64,000 bases of DNA from Polyodon spathula (Eukaryota; Chordata; Actinopteri; Acipenseriformes; Polyodontidae): positions 37,817,545-37,881,544 of the forward strand of contig NC_054548.1 in assembly GCF_017654505.1 (NCBI RefSeq). Reading direction: 5' to 3'. Position 1 is the first letter of the stretch. Each line of letters opens with the position of its first letter. This document shows positions 12,823 through 25,094 of the stretch, piece by piece. The notes under the pieces were generated by a model, which was not told the DNA's origin, ran no database searches, and saw only the letters and a program-made list of their open reading frames with translations. The position numbers were made by a program, and so were the translations under genes.

Positions 12823-14078
12823 TGTAAGAACATTCCCCAGAAGAAAGATTTTTTTTCTCCAAAACATGTGTCTCAATGGAAATTATTATGCAACACTATA
12901 AATCTAAAATGTTTTTGAGTCTGGTTTCTTGAAATAATAGGGTGCACTAAACATGAATTCCTCCTGTACTGTTTTTGTTTACCAGTGTTATGAAAATCAA
13001 ACTAAACTAATCTAACAGTTCATGAGTTTCTTTGGAGTATTTCATGCTGTCAAACTCTGTAAACTCTGGAAGGTCCTGATTTATCAATTTAAACAACATT
13101 GGTGGTTAGATCCACCACTGAATAGCATGTGTTAAGGTTGTCTACTGCAGCATCACTGCCGCCTCAACCATTAAAATAAAATTTCTTAATAGGTCTTTGT
13201 CTGTTTGTAGTTTTCAGTTCTGTATTACATTAGACTTAGGCTTCATAGTTATTATTTTTTTTTAATTAATAAAGCACAAGCAGTATTTCAAGCTTTTAGG
13301 AATTCAGAAAACATGTCCCCATATAAATACATGCATGGCCATGCTTAAGCACTATTATAAACCTATTATAAACCATCCACAATATAAGCCTTTCAAAAGA
13401 TGTATTTCATATACTGTGTAAAAACACAAGATATGCAACGGCAGTACCCTTGTAGATGGTAATCATCTATCTTCCATCAGGAAGACCCACAGATGCTGCC
13501 TGCTAAGTGGCTGCTATTGGTTGGTACCGTGAATTAGCATTAACAATGCATTATTAACAGCCCTCCAAACCTGCAACAGCTTCTGCCATACACATACCAG
13601 ATTGGCACACAATCATAGCCAAGTTCTAAAGCTGCAGCCTTAGCCATTTGTTTGAGGTTCTGCATAATTAAACGCCCATTATTCATAGCATTGTTTCTTG
13701 TGGGCTACTCATCTGGCATGTTATTTTCTAGGATTTCCTGCCAGTTTTTCTTCTTCGTTTGCAGAAATGACCTCCCTTTATGTGCTATTCTAATCAAGAG
13801 GCTTCATTAAAACCCCATTACCAGTGCCTATAAGAATAGTAAAAAGAATAATCAAAATGGAAGTAAGACTGGGTTGTGGACTACGAATTCGATGATTATG
13901 ATCTTAAATGTATTCCATTGCAATTTGGGAAGAGGTTAGCTTATTGACAGTATAACAAACTCATATGTAATGTGGCACATGCAATAGTACCTAGAGTAGA
14001 TAAAAGGATTACAACACCCCACCCACCCCCATCTCTACAACATTAATACAGTGTATTAGAGTACAGACGTTAATATGT

Positions 14079-14109
<31 letters not shown>

Positions 14110-14308
14110 CCTTTTTTGATTAAGTGCTTCTCTCTTCTACAGCTTTCCATTGAAATGTTTTGTGGAAATAATATTGGTGAAGATAATTTACCGGAAAGTC
14201 AAGGACAAACAGCTAAAAGAGTGCAATGTACTTTACTGATATTATTGTGTATGAGGTTTCACTTAGAAGCAGTGCGTTTCTATAGAAATGGCTGGCAATA
14301 ATTCTATC
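12823..14308. other. No gene recognised
   Basis: Non-coding AT-rich DNA with a short CA/TA microsatellite at 14,080-14,110. Confidence 0.5.
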
Positions 14309-14316
14309 ATCTATAT

Positions 14317-15300
14317 CAGGGGTTTTCAACCGGGGGTATGCGTAAACTGTAACTGACTGTAAAAAGTTACATATATGTTTGATGCAGGCCATTATACTTT
14401 TTTTTTTATTATTTTTAGATGTTCAAAGTAGAAGTAAACTTTACAGTTTAGTTTGAATTTTATTTTTCCGTGTTCATTTTGCACAACAAAAGATTAATCT
14501 TAAAAATAAATTGGTCCTGCCAGTCAGCAACCCCCCTGGGTAGTGTCCTCTTTTTGAGGATCTGAAATATGGTAACCCTAAGTATAAATGCTCTGGTAAA
14601 TATAATTGTTAATCATAATACTCTGACAGTTTGTGTTTTATTTATTAGACGAGGCTGCATTTCAGTAACAGCAAAAGTGTCTGTTTGAATTTGTTTTTGG
14701 TGTTTGATGCAATGGATATATTTCTTACTTGCAAAACAAAGGAAGAAACACGAGAGTCTACAGAAAAAGCAACAGAAAGTTATACCGAATCCCTTTGGAT
14801 AATTTTAATGTTGGCTTTCATAAAAACATTTATCATTGTTAGTAGTTATTATAGTTTTATCTTGAGGTAAACATTTTAAGTGGCACAATTATGCAGAGAT
14901 GCGAAGTAAACGTTAACGTTTATGCACACTATTTTGTATTATTTATACTAACTCTGCCAAATAGAAACCAAATATGACTGTTTCCAAGGATATTCCTAAA
15001 TACTTGTCTTTTAATTCTGTTCATCCAAATACTTACTAATACTTACTACTAACTAAAAGTTTTAAGAATTAAGCTTACTGTTTGTTATTCTGTCCTAAAC
15101 CAGCAGTTTGTCACCCAAACTGTTGTGACATAAATTATTTATGAAATAAACGGGGAGGAAAATAAATGTGTTAATCAGATTATTGTCCATTTTATTGTAA
15201 CTGTTGTGTCATTCAGTATTGTGAAAATTGTAAAGGGGTACTTGAGCTGAAACCTCCAGACAGAAGGGGTACAGTTTCAAAAAAATGTTGAAAATCCCTG
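14317..15300. mobile_element. Non-autonomous hAT-type DNA transposon
   Basis: The left end caggggttttcaac and right end gttgaaaatccctg are inverted repeats with one mismatch. They are flanked by identical 8-bp direct repeats, atctatat at 14,309-14,316 and 15,301-15,308. An 8-bp duplication plus CAGGG ends is diagnostic of the hAT superfamily. The 984-bp interior has no transposase frame, so it would have depended on a relative for movement. The target duplication is perfect although the ends have begun to diverge. Confidence 0.85.
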
Positions 15301-15308
15301 ATCTATAT

Positions 15309-18300
15309 CTATAAAACATTCAATCATGGATTATATAGTAATATGTAATGATACTTGTAAAATGTTTAAATTATAAGTTTTTCTGAATGTCAATTGAAGA
15401 CATTGAGAATGTAGTCATCATATTTGTATTACTACATACCTTTAGTTTTAGAATTTGAAATATTTCAAGCTGTGTTTCTTTTCATGTTTCATGTTAGTTT
15501 TACAATTGTATTATCAAAATAATGTACCAAAATGTACATGGACTTCAGCCATTAACTGCACCTTTGGTAGCTATCTCAATCCACCTATAATCCCATAAAA
15601 AACATTTCTCAATTCACTTTCAAATCTCTTATTATTCTGTCAGTAAAAAAAAATAAGTAAACCTTTAAGAGATGACTAATCTTACTGAATTATAAGCAAT
15701 GTAACATAATTATAAGGAATTTCAGACACAAAGGTCAACTAACTTTTCTTCTGGGGTCTAATTAGTTCTGAGTGAGGTTTTATATTTCAGTGTCGCTCAA
15801 CTCAATGTCAAGTAGAACCTAAGCCTGACAGCTAACTTGTAAGAAAATGTAGCAGTGCAGAGCACAGGGACGTCTGTGCATTATGTAGCAACAAGTCACA
15901 AATTTGCTTAATCACCCTACAATCTTGGGAAACCTGAGTGAAAAATAAAACACAAAAATACAAGTTAAAGTACTGAGGTACATGGGGTTAACACCCTTGT
16001 ATAGATTGTTTTGAATAGGCCTAGCAGTTAGGTTGCAATTCCTCTAAAAAGCAGCGAAAATGGGGTAGAAAGTGGCATGATTAGTTATAATATTAAGATT
16101 ATAAATTTAGTTGGGCGTCCTCTTGACAAAATGACAGGGTCTCCTGCAAGTGTGTATTTGTGGGGTGGGGGCGGGGGGTTAGATATTAGCAGGAAAAAGA
16201 GACATGTGAGCAAAATACCCTATCATTTTGGAAGGTGATAACTTGCTGACCCTATTAAGCTATGATAAATCCCATTATAGTGTGCTTTTGTAAAGACAAT
16301 TGTGAGTTGAAGATTTATAGTTTATGTTTTATTTGAAAAACAACCCTCTCTGCATGAATGGGAGTGAAAAGTCGAATGGTTGGCAAAAGTAAAAACATTA
16401 AAATATGTTTGCGACCAGCACTGCTTTCAAGTGAAACAAATGCAGAGTTCCAATGCTCCTCTCAGTCCCTCTAGCCATGCCCGTCGAGAGAAATTTGGGG
16501 CCCTGGTACATCATGTTGGCAAGGGGCCCCCATCGCCATCACCCAGTGGTTCACCAAGCCTTATAGAGTACCGTGTTGTCACGCTGTCAGTTTTAAGCTA
16601 AGTTAAAGATATCTGAAACAAAAACTTTAAATAAAAAAAACTTTTAATGCACACAAGTCATATCATTCATTAACTGGAAGTCCATCTGAACTAACTCTGA
16701 ATTTCAATAGAATGATTTAAAATAACATCACAATTCAAATAAAAAGCGAACCTGTGCTACATTGTTAAAATAGAAAATCACTGAGTCATTTTAAAAGTGT
16801 AATGTTTTGTTTACGACAAATCAAAATGTGATAATCAAATGCTTACGTTAAAGTAAATTAATTTGTCTCTTAATAATTTCAACACTATAAATGCTATATT
16901 ATTTGGAGGTTACAAAGCACAATAGCACAATTGCTATTTGTTTTCCTCCTCAATTTGTGTAATAAGATTAGACATAACTTAATGTTTTATGCATATTTAA
17001 CTAAAGTCGAAATATATTCAATTGTTTATTTTAAGCTTTTTATAAAAGTCAAACATGAAACATTGACCTGTTTGACATTCTGCCATTTATACTTATTACC
17101 AAAATAAGTGTTATAATTTATAGATTCAATGTCTATCGCTTTGACTAATGTATGATTATTGATCCCTAATTCTGCTTATAGCATATTTACTGTTACACAG
17201 TTTAGAAATGTTTAGTCTGTTCTCTGCTTTAAGGCCTGTGCTGTGTGTGTTAACAGCTGAAAATAAATGTTGCTTGTTATCTTTCATGTACAACACTTGA
17301 GCCTACAGGTGAAATGGTGAAAACTTGTATAAAACAAATAGGCCACTTTGAAGAAAAAACTAATTAAATATATCTAAACTTTACACAAAAAAAAGACTTT
17401 TTTTTTAATGGGTGGAGGATTATTTAAACCAATAGATGTTTAAATTATTTCTTGGTCTCCATCCCAGAAAAACGTAGGATTGACTATAATGGAAATCCTG
17501 AGGGACAGTACATTACTGTACTTTACACTTACAGTACAGTATATCCCATTTGGATATAAACATGTGGATGAGCTCTAAAGATGTCCATGCCATTGAATGA
17601 CAACCAATATTGCTCAAATAACTATGAAATAGTGTGCACTGATACGGTGCCAGCATTCAATTGCAACTCACAGAGGCAACACAATCTAGATACAGTTCTG
17701 TTTATGTATTTTGATCAATACAATGTCTGGATCAGGTGAACCTCATTGCTCTGTCTGTGACCCAGAATGTTTCTACTTGGTGTTTTCACACAAGGGCAAC
17801 CCTGTTCTCAGCCCTTAGTAACCACTTACTAACACATGGCTGACCATAATGAATCAACAGGCACAGGAGAGGGTTGTGATGATAGGACTATCTGTCCATG
17901 CGACTTAGGCAGCTGGGGGCACCACCTGTTAACTAACATTGAAGCAACACTTAATTAGCAGAATAGCTGCTACTTCCCTTTTTGTATAGAAGGAAAGGGA
18001 GCAGATGCAGAGGCGGAGCAGGCTGTTGACAGCAAATAAAGCTACCGTGAATGAAAACAGAATACTGTCCTCGCGCACACTAAAAAGCTGACAAAAGGCT
18101 ATCGAAAGTGTGGACAGGCAGACCATGTCCCCGCTGTTTTCTCCAGTTTAGAGATGGATTCAGAACTGAATTTGAACTCTGTTTGGTGCACATATTTTCT
18201 TCTTTTTATTTATGCTTTGATAAAAATATGTTGCATGTTTTTAACTTTTGATTATTCATATAATTCTTTTATTTTTATTTGTAAATATTTGCTTGGTATA

Positions 18301-21079
18301 ATTTTAATATTCTTGTCAGGATGTTTAAGCATTTTGAACTTATATTATAAACTGAATTGTTTCTTTGAGGTAGATTTAGATGTAATGGACTTATGTAATA
18401 AGCAATTACAGATTAACCCATTTTATATCACCTCGCTTAATATCATGCCTCGTTTATTATCACGATTTTTTCAAAAACCACTCGCCATGCACCACAGGTT
18501 CTTTGAGAAATTACCTCTCTTAATGTCATCTCACAAACCTGCTTATTATCACATTTTGTGCAGCCTGTCAAATGCTGCATAGCTGGGCTTTACTAAGTAA
18601 CCACAGGATGTAATTAATTTCCACCACAGCTAACAACCAATAATCATTTCGGCTGATGACGTTCTGTGCAGCCTGTCAACTGCTACAGTTCAGTTACAAA
18701 ACACCAACATCACCAAATGTTTCTTTTTTAACATAGTCTTATTCACAAAAAAACAGCCAACCACCAACACCTAAATGATAGCTCTCATCAGTCGACAAGT
18801 CAAAGTATTTGTCCTGTAGTAAACTATATGCATGTGTTTAAATGTAAAGAATGACTCAGTGTACAGTATTAAAACAGTGCTCTTTAATTCACTTTTCTTT
18901 CTTTTTTTCTCAAACTCGTAATGTGCTGTCAAAGGCAAACTATGCCTGCACGGCAATCATGATGTAAAGTGGATTCCTGTGTATTTATTGTATTATCTCT
19001 TTTATAGTTGTTTATATAACAAATGCATGAGATTGTTAGGGCACTGGTGTTATAATCAGCATAGCCAATAAAGAACAACTTTGAATTTGAAGCAAGAGTC
19101 CTGACCTACCACTAACTAGCTTTTGAGATGTTTATGAATCCAGGATGCAAGTGTCATAGTTCTGACGTTATCTTTTAGAAAGGGGAAACAGCTGAGGCTC
19201 ACTCATTAGCAGAATAAAATATGTTATGTAATAAAGGGTCCTGTTTGCTCCAGGATAATATTGGTTAAATCTAAACCAAAAGTCGGAGGTCACAAGAAAA
19301 ATCATTTTGACAGAGTAAACATAATGCTATCGATGCCATAAGTGTGTTATCAGCCATTCAATAGGAGCAGGATATTTGAGACTAAAACTTTTATTCCTGT
19401 CACAACCTTGACTGCACTTGACTGCACTTCTTTTTTTTTGTTTTTTTTTTGTTGCTGACTTTGAATGTACCTTTAACTTTTATTATTGCATATTTTTCAT
19501 TTGTTTCAGCAAAAATGAGGGATACAACATTTTAAAGAGTAAGTAGATGGGTTCAGAAAAATATTGTGTTCCACGTCCCCACGTATTGCTACAACTGTTT
19601 AGATAACATACCTGCCATTTCTTTTCACTGTTAGCATCCTGAAACTTTTTACACTCAATTTTAATTTTTCTGGCAAATCAACTGTTTTCCTATTACTTCT
19701 CACACCTCAGAGAACAACCTGTAACAGCTCAAAATGATGCTGCTCATGGATGTTTATTTACTGTTTACAGTGGTGACAGTTTTGATTTGTATGAAACTCT
19801 GTAGCAGCTCCTACCAAGGGGAATGGAGTAAATTAGCAGGTCATCGTGAAACTGCCTGACTTTTGACATGCTATTTTGTTTTTTGTTGTGCAAGAGAGAT
19901 CGAGAAAGACAGACTGATTTATATTTTGTGCACTGTGTTTTAAAATATGTTCTATTTAGCCACACCACAATGTTTAATGTGTTTCCCTGACCCCTTTGTC
20001 ATTGTCAATGTTGCATGTTTTCCATGATGTGTAAGTCAGCAAACCAATTTTTGTGTTGTATCGGAAGAGCTCTTACTGGTAACTGCTTTTTTATGAAAAT
20101 CAAAAAAAAAGTGTTAATAGCATTTTCTCAGCAAGAGTCTGTGACTGTGACAATTAGACAAGTAGCTTTCCAATAAGTATCATCTTAGTCTGTAATTAAT
20201 TTTTTTTTTAAAAAAACAGTTGTCATTTCCCTGGAATAATTTATTATGAGTAATTATTGTCATATTTGATTTGTTTTATTTTTTACAATTTGTTTATATG
20301 TTAATTCTATTTTTGTATTAAGATAATAGTTCAAATAATTTGTACTTTGGAAAAATAAATTGATTCACTAGACCCAGAGAATATTTGATTACATGTGGTG
20401 ATCTAAAATCATGCATTATTCATTTTTCTTTATGAGGATAATGTTTTTATACCATATATATCTCAGTTTAAATAACTTCGAATTTCATGCAAAATATTAG
20501 TCTGTGCCCTATGTGTAAATCTTAGTGCTATAAATACTTAACATTAGAAATATGAAATAGAACGTTAAAAAAATAAATATATTATTAAAGTGAATACTGC
20601 TTTTAGGACATAAAGGTTCATTGTTTTGTGGTCTGACAAAGGTTATAGTATCTTCAATGTTTCTGTTGAGGGAGCCTTAAACATTTTGGAATCTCCTGTA
20701 TTTCTTCATATGTTTTTAACGACATGTGATTGTTCTGATATGTCCTGTGTCATTCAACAACTGTGGTTGAAGTAATTTCACTGTTCAGTCTCAAACTTTC
20801 TTCTGAAAAGTTAATTCCAAAAGTGTCTGACAACTAAACAATACATTTATTAATTGCCAAGGCAAATGAATCCAGATATTTAAAAGAATAGTGTGTTATA
20901 GTCAGCAACAGTGTATGATGAGAATGTTATAAAAGTTGCTGGGTGTTCTGTTTATACAACATGGACAAAGGATTTTACTCTTAATTGTATAGAACAATTC
21001 TTTGCCAAAAAGTTAAAACAACTCTCAGTTTTAATAAGATGGAAATTAAGACTCCTAAAATAAATGGCAGGGTTAGGTA

Positions 21080-21119
<40 letters not shown>

Positions 21120-22077
21120 CTTTTAGTAAAGTAACTTTATTTGGTGAATTTTTCCAAACATGACATATTGTGCTTATAATAATTTGGGGTTAAAAGCTGT
21201 GAGAATGTAGTCTTACGTGTTAGAAAATATATTATTTTCAAATTCATTTTTTAAAATGAAGATTTGTAAACATAAAAAGTACCACAGACTGTGCAGCTTT
21301 ATAGTGTAATCTCTATTTTCCAAATATAGCCATTTTCTATAGATGTGTTCAATGCTTTTTTTACCCCAAAATACTATTAATATAGGTTCAACTAGCATTT
21401 AGTATCCCTGGTGCTCTGATTCAGAGGGATGTCTCAGAACTCCCCCCCTCTAACAGTCTGTTGCCTTGCCACAGATGTGATATGTGCTCCTGCCTCCCCC
21501 CTCCCCCTAGTGAAGGTGTGGCACCACTCATTTTGTTCCTCCCCTTGCATTTGGGAGTCCAGTTGTCACTGCCCCTACCGCTCTTTCACTAAGGTAAGGC
21601 TGTCTCCTGGGCCTACAATTGTCAGATGAAGCGAAGATGGGGACATTCAGTAGCTCTGATTAACAATAAAGTGGGAAATTAGCAAACCTAGCATTGAGCC
21701 ACCCTGCTTCATTCTTCCCATATGCTTCCCACAGTGTATGTGTGTGTGTGTGTGCATGCTGCTGGCTGTCACACTTGTACACAGAGCACTTGTACACTGC
21801 AAGCTCTGAGGTAGCACCTCAGAGTCAGTGCTAGAGACAGAAAATAGTTTGATTAATATTAGTACACATAAAGAAAATCATTCAGAAGACAAACAAGGAG
21901 AAAAAGCAGAGAGGATGCTACCTGGTTTAATGTGGAGCGGTCCGCACAGGGGTGGAGTTTGCGTTCTGGCCCCATGTTGCGTACTTTTGTGTTTTGTGGA
22001 TATACTTGTTTCTGGACAAGCTTTAGCAACTGTTTCAACTTTGACCCCTTCAGCAGCTCTGGTGTTGTTTCCGACAG
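15309..22077. other. No gene recognised; T-run at 21,084-21,119
   Basis: About 6.8 kb of AT-rich non-coding sequence, presumably robo1 intron or 5' flank. The 142-residue frame at 18,154-18,582 is hydrophobic and Leu/Ile/Phe-rich because of AT bias and matches nothing I know. Two copies of gtgcagcctgtcaa lie at about 18,557 and 18,667, spanning a short degenerate duplication. Confidence 0.5.
21828..22077 (+). other. Open frame upstream of and in frame with the robo1 linker exon
   Basis: The frame of the 22,078 exon runs open to a Met at 21,828. A second Met at 21,916 begins a segment with a strongly hydrophobic core (about GVCVLAPCCVLLCFVDILV) followed by SGQA, which reads like a cleavable signal peptide. 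This could be an alternative 5' extension supplying its own signal sequence. The alternative is intron: the pyrimidine-rich stretch before 22,078 makes a normal acceptor, and chance openness of 80 codons is possible. Transcript data are needed to decide. Confidence 0.35.
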
Positions 22078-22161
22078 ACTCTGACAGCCCGGAGAGGGGC
22101 AACGACAGTGGCACGCCGGCCCCAGCCTCCGATAATGATGACAATTCACTGGGCTACACAG
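22078..22161 (+). CDS. robo1: robo1 exon encoding the ROBO1-specific N-terminal linker
   Basis: ROBO1 is an Ig/FNIII axon-guidance receptor for SLIT ligands at the cell surface. This 84-bp exon encodes SDSPERGNDSG, a TPAPAS stretch and DNDDNSLGYTG. Those residues match the segment that precedes the first Ig domain in the long ROBO1 isoform and is absent from ROBO2. I chose the acceptor at ctggtgttgtttccgacag because it has a pyrimidine-rich tract and gives phase 1. The donor is ACACAG|GTACTT, also phase 1. A length of 28 codons with matching phases fits a cassette between a signal-peptide exon and the Ig1 exon, which begins SRLRQ in known orthologues. The reading frame stays open upstream to 21,828, so the exon could instead extend in that direction. 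Neither the Ig1 exon nor the canonical signal-peptide exon was found in the window. Confidence 0.87.
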
Positions 22162-23453
22162 GTACTTTGGTCGCCATCTTCTCACTCACCTCATGTCACC
22201 CCCTCCATCTCCCATTGGTGTGAATGCATGTATGTCAGATTGCATCCTTGTTGCCTGTGCCGATAAAAAGTGTCAGGGCCTTTTACTGTTCTACCTGAAA
22301 GCTGTTGATAACAGGGTGAAGAATATCTCCACTGAATTTGGTTATTTATACAGCAGTGTTTGGATTCATGTTAACTTTAAAAAACACTCTGGTCTTTCAC
22401 ATAATGTCATGATTTACTGGTAAAATACAGTTTGCATTATTTATTACTAAATATATTCACATATATGATACTATATACCATTAAACATATCTGACAATAC
22501 ATACAGACTTTTAGTCTATTAAGAATGTGTAATGCCAAAAGAAGACTTAGTGTGAGTGGGATCTTGTACTCTAGGCACAGAGAGAACAAAAGCATGTTTA
22601 TTGAGCATGAATCATACTAAATAAGATTTTGAACTTATAATGTGTTCTACAAAATATATAGCGGATATTAAAATGCCAAAGCAGAATACCACATCTAATA
22701 CCACTTCCCCCAACTCAATAAATATCATATCCCCAAGAGTTGTCAGTATCAAAAACAAGATAACTTACTTTATGACATGATTAAAGTAAGACTGTAGCTT
22801 TTTTGTGTTCGTCAGCAACAACATTGCTTATACTGCACTTCATGTCTAGTGTACATTTTCAAGAAAATTGAATAAAATTAGTAAACAAAAAGCAATGTTT
22901 TGTCTAGAAGTTTAAAATGAGTTGCAGGGAAACCTTAAGGCTTCACTGCCCCTTAATATTATATTTTAGAAATTGCAAATAATAATAAAAAAAATAATAA
23001 TTGCTGCTTTACAAAATCCATTACTAAAAAACATAATAACACAATAGTGTTAGCTTCTCAGAAGCAATTGTTGTTTTACAGCAGTATGCTTGGATTTACT
23101 GATCTACATGTCACTAGATATGGTGCTAAATCAGCAGTTATCATGTACATTGTAATGGGACATGCATATATGTTATTATGTAAGGCTTGGGGCCAGAACC
23201 TGTCTGTTACAGTTAATTAAACTACACAGCTCAGTAATGATTTTTTTTTTCTCAATGTATATGATTGCTTGACATTGTATTATTCAATGTAATGTATTCA
23301 ACAGTAACAACATGTTATATCTGAGTAAAACATTGAAGGGAGCACGCTGAATAGTCGTTTAAAAACCTGTTTTTATTTAGGTAAAGCTTTTTAAAGTAAA
23401 AAACAAAGGTTAAGAGACAAGCATGGCTTGTACTTTTCAGTTTTAACTGATAA
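22162..23453. other. No gene recognised (robo1 intron)
   Basis: Sequence after the GT donor is AT-rich and non-coding. I see no exon-like open segment with splice signals. Confidence 0.55.
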
Positions 23454-23723
23454 CACTATGTAACACAATTTTTGTTCCTGGGTAGTATGTGTTATTTCCT
23501 AATTGCTTATGCCTCAAAAGTATAGAAAATGGCTATTATTCCCCACAAACTTTGCTTTTGTGACCAGGACAGTGATATTTCAAAATATCACTATTTCCAA
23601 TGGGAAAACGGGCAAATGTTTGTCTTTTCGTTGACATAAAGTCAGAAAAAAACAACATATGAATCCACTTAAATAACACTTACTACCCAGGAACAAAAAA
23701 ATAATAATAATTGTTACACGGTG
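23454..23723 (-). mobile_element. 270-bp MITE, deletion derivative of the 58.9-kb transposon
   Basis: The ends cactatgtaaca and tgttacacggtg are inverted repeats, flanked by TAA on both sides (23,451-23,453 and 23,724-23,726). Interior sequence, including gttcctgggtag, the aatggctattattccccaca block and ggattcatatgttg in reverse complement, matches the right 215 bp of the element at 58,927-61,304. It thus keeps about 40 bp of one end plus the complete right subterminal region of the larger element, in opposite orientation. It has no coding capacity. Confidence 0.85.
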
Positions 23724-23726
23724 TAA

Positions 23727-24074
23727 TAATATAGAAAAAGTGTTAAAACATGGACATTTAAAATGAATTTATATTTTTTATAAACATTGTTTTCAGAGGT
23801 CTGGCAGTATGGAAAGGCATTGTAATGGTGTAATCATCGTTTTTGCACTGTGCAGCTGTCACTGTACAGTACGTCTGGGCAAAATTGGAACACAAGCATG
23901 CAAGCATCAGTTTGAAAACCTTTACATATGTTTTGTGAAGCTATACCAGGGTGCAGAACAAAATAATTTAGACAGCATGTAAAGGAAAATTAGGATTATG
24001 TTGAAGAAACTATAAAAGGAAAGACAGACATCATATGAAAGTAGAGAGCTGTAATTCCTGAAAAAAGTTACACA
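23727..24074. other. No gene recognised
   Basis: AT-rich spacer between two mobile elements. Confidence 0.5.
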
Positions 24075-24076
24075 TA

Positions 24077-25092
24077 CAGCTATGCCCAAAAGTTTAGCAT
24101 CACCTATAATTTTAGTATTGAGACATAATAAAAAAAAAAGCTGTATGAACATGTGAGAGAGAGAGCAAATGAATCCTAGTCAACAATCTTCCTACCGACC
24201 GGTATAAAGGGAACAGTGTGCCGCATACTGGAAGGTTTGGTAGTTCATTCCAGGGTCAGTCAAGCCAGCCATCCAAGAAGGGGGCGGAGTCACAATGCCA
24301 GAAGTCATCGCCCTAATGCGGTACGTGATGTGTAGTCACGGATTGGAGGATACGTGATTGAACTAGCTATCGCAGGGGGCGTGACTAAGGGTAGTGGCGA
24401 TGCAGTATGTTCCTTTGTTTTGGTTACAAGAGAACAGACCAAAAAAGTATAACAGTGAGTGTTGTATTTTGTTATGTGTCTAATCTGTTTATTTATCATT
24501 ATTAAATGGCTAACCACCCCGGAGCTGTCGCTGTCAAGCCAGCATTAACCCCGGATTACAACTACTGCACCAGTCACTATTCACTGTGTATTCACCACCA
24601 GCACGGGAGCACCGCGAAAGGACGTGGAGCCATGTCTGGACATTGCCTTAATTTATTATTATTTCGGGACTGAAACCCAGTATTTTGCTGAGCAGACTAC
24701 ACACTGGTGTGTAGTTGCCAGTGCTATTATTGAGCAGTGACCAAACCGCGAAACAGATGATAAATTAACTGTTTGCACCTCTGTGTTATTATTAGAGCAG
24801 AGCATCACCTCTACACCACCGCACTACTAACCACTTTGCCACAGAACATAATTTTGATATTTTATTTAGCATCACGTAATCAAAAAAGCAACAAAATGAT
24901 ATTACAAAACTCTACCGGAAGCCATAATAATAGTACAGTATTTCATGTTAGATTTTTTTTCAATTTTTTGTTACGTACATGGGAAACTACAAAGTGGTAT
25001 GTAACGTAACATTATTCAGCAGGTTTCATTCGTCTTTTTGAAGCTAAATTTGTTAATTCTATAGGGTTATGCAAAACTTGTGAGCATAGCTG
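24077..25092. mobile_element. TA-flanked MITE, copy 1, split by a solo LTR
   Basis: Left end cagctatgcccaaaagttt and right end aacttgtgagcatagctg are inverted repeats with flanking TA dinucleotides at 24,075 and 25,093, as in Tc1/mariner-type elements. Sequence outside the LTR (24,077-24,151 and 24,844-25,092) aligns with the uninterrupted 323-bp copy at 51,050-51,372. Shared blocks include ctaccggaagcc and gtaacattattcagcaggtt. No transposase frame is present. Confidence 0.85.
24152..24843 (+). mobile_element. Solo LTR inserted in the MITE
   Basis: This 692-bp segment begins TGTGAG and ends GCCACA (TG...CA termini). It is flanked by 5-bp direct repeats GAACA at 24,147-24,151 and 24,844-24,848. 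The homologous MITE at 51 kb has a single GAACATAATTT there, i.e. the empty site. A TATA-like ggtataaagg sits near 24,200 and a TATTAAA polyadenylation-like signal near 24,502, giving the + orientation. There is no internal retroelement sequence, so this is what remains after LTR-LTR recombination. The element family (gypsy or other) cannot be told from the LTR alone. Confidence 0.85.
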
Positions 25093-25094
25093 TA

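Noticed and set aside
18154..18582. 142-residue hydrophobic frame that could suggest a membrane protein
   Set aside because: Composition follows local AT bias. No homologous pattern, splice context or conserved motif seen.
18556..18680. Possible functional duplicated motif gtgcagcctgtcaa
   Set aside because: Only two short degenerate copies and no other structure.
21859..22185. 108- and 88-residue minus-strand frames
   Set aside because: Antisense to the robo1 linker exon, whose + strand product matches ROBO1.
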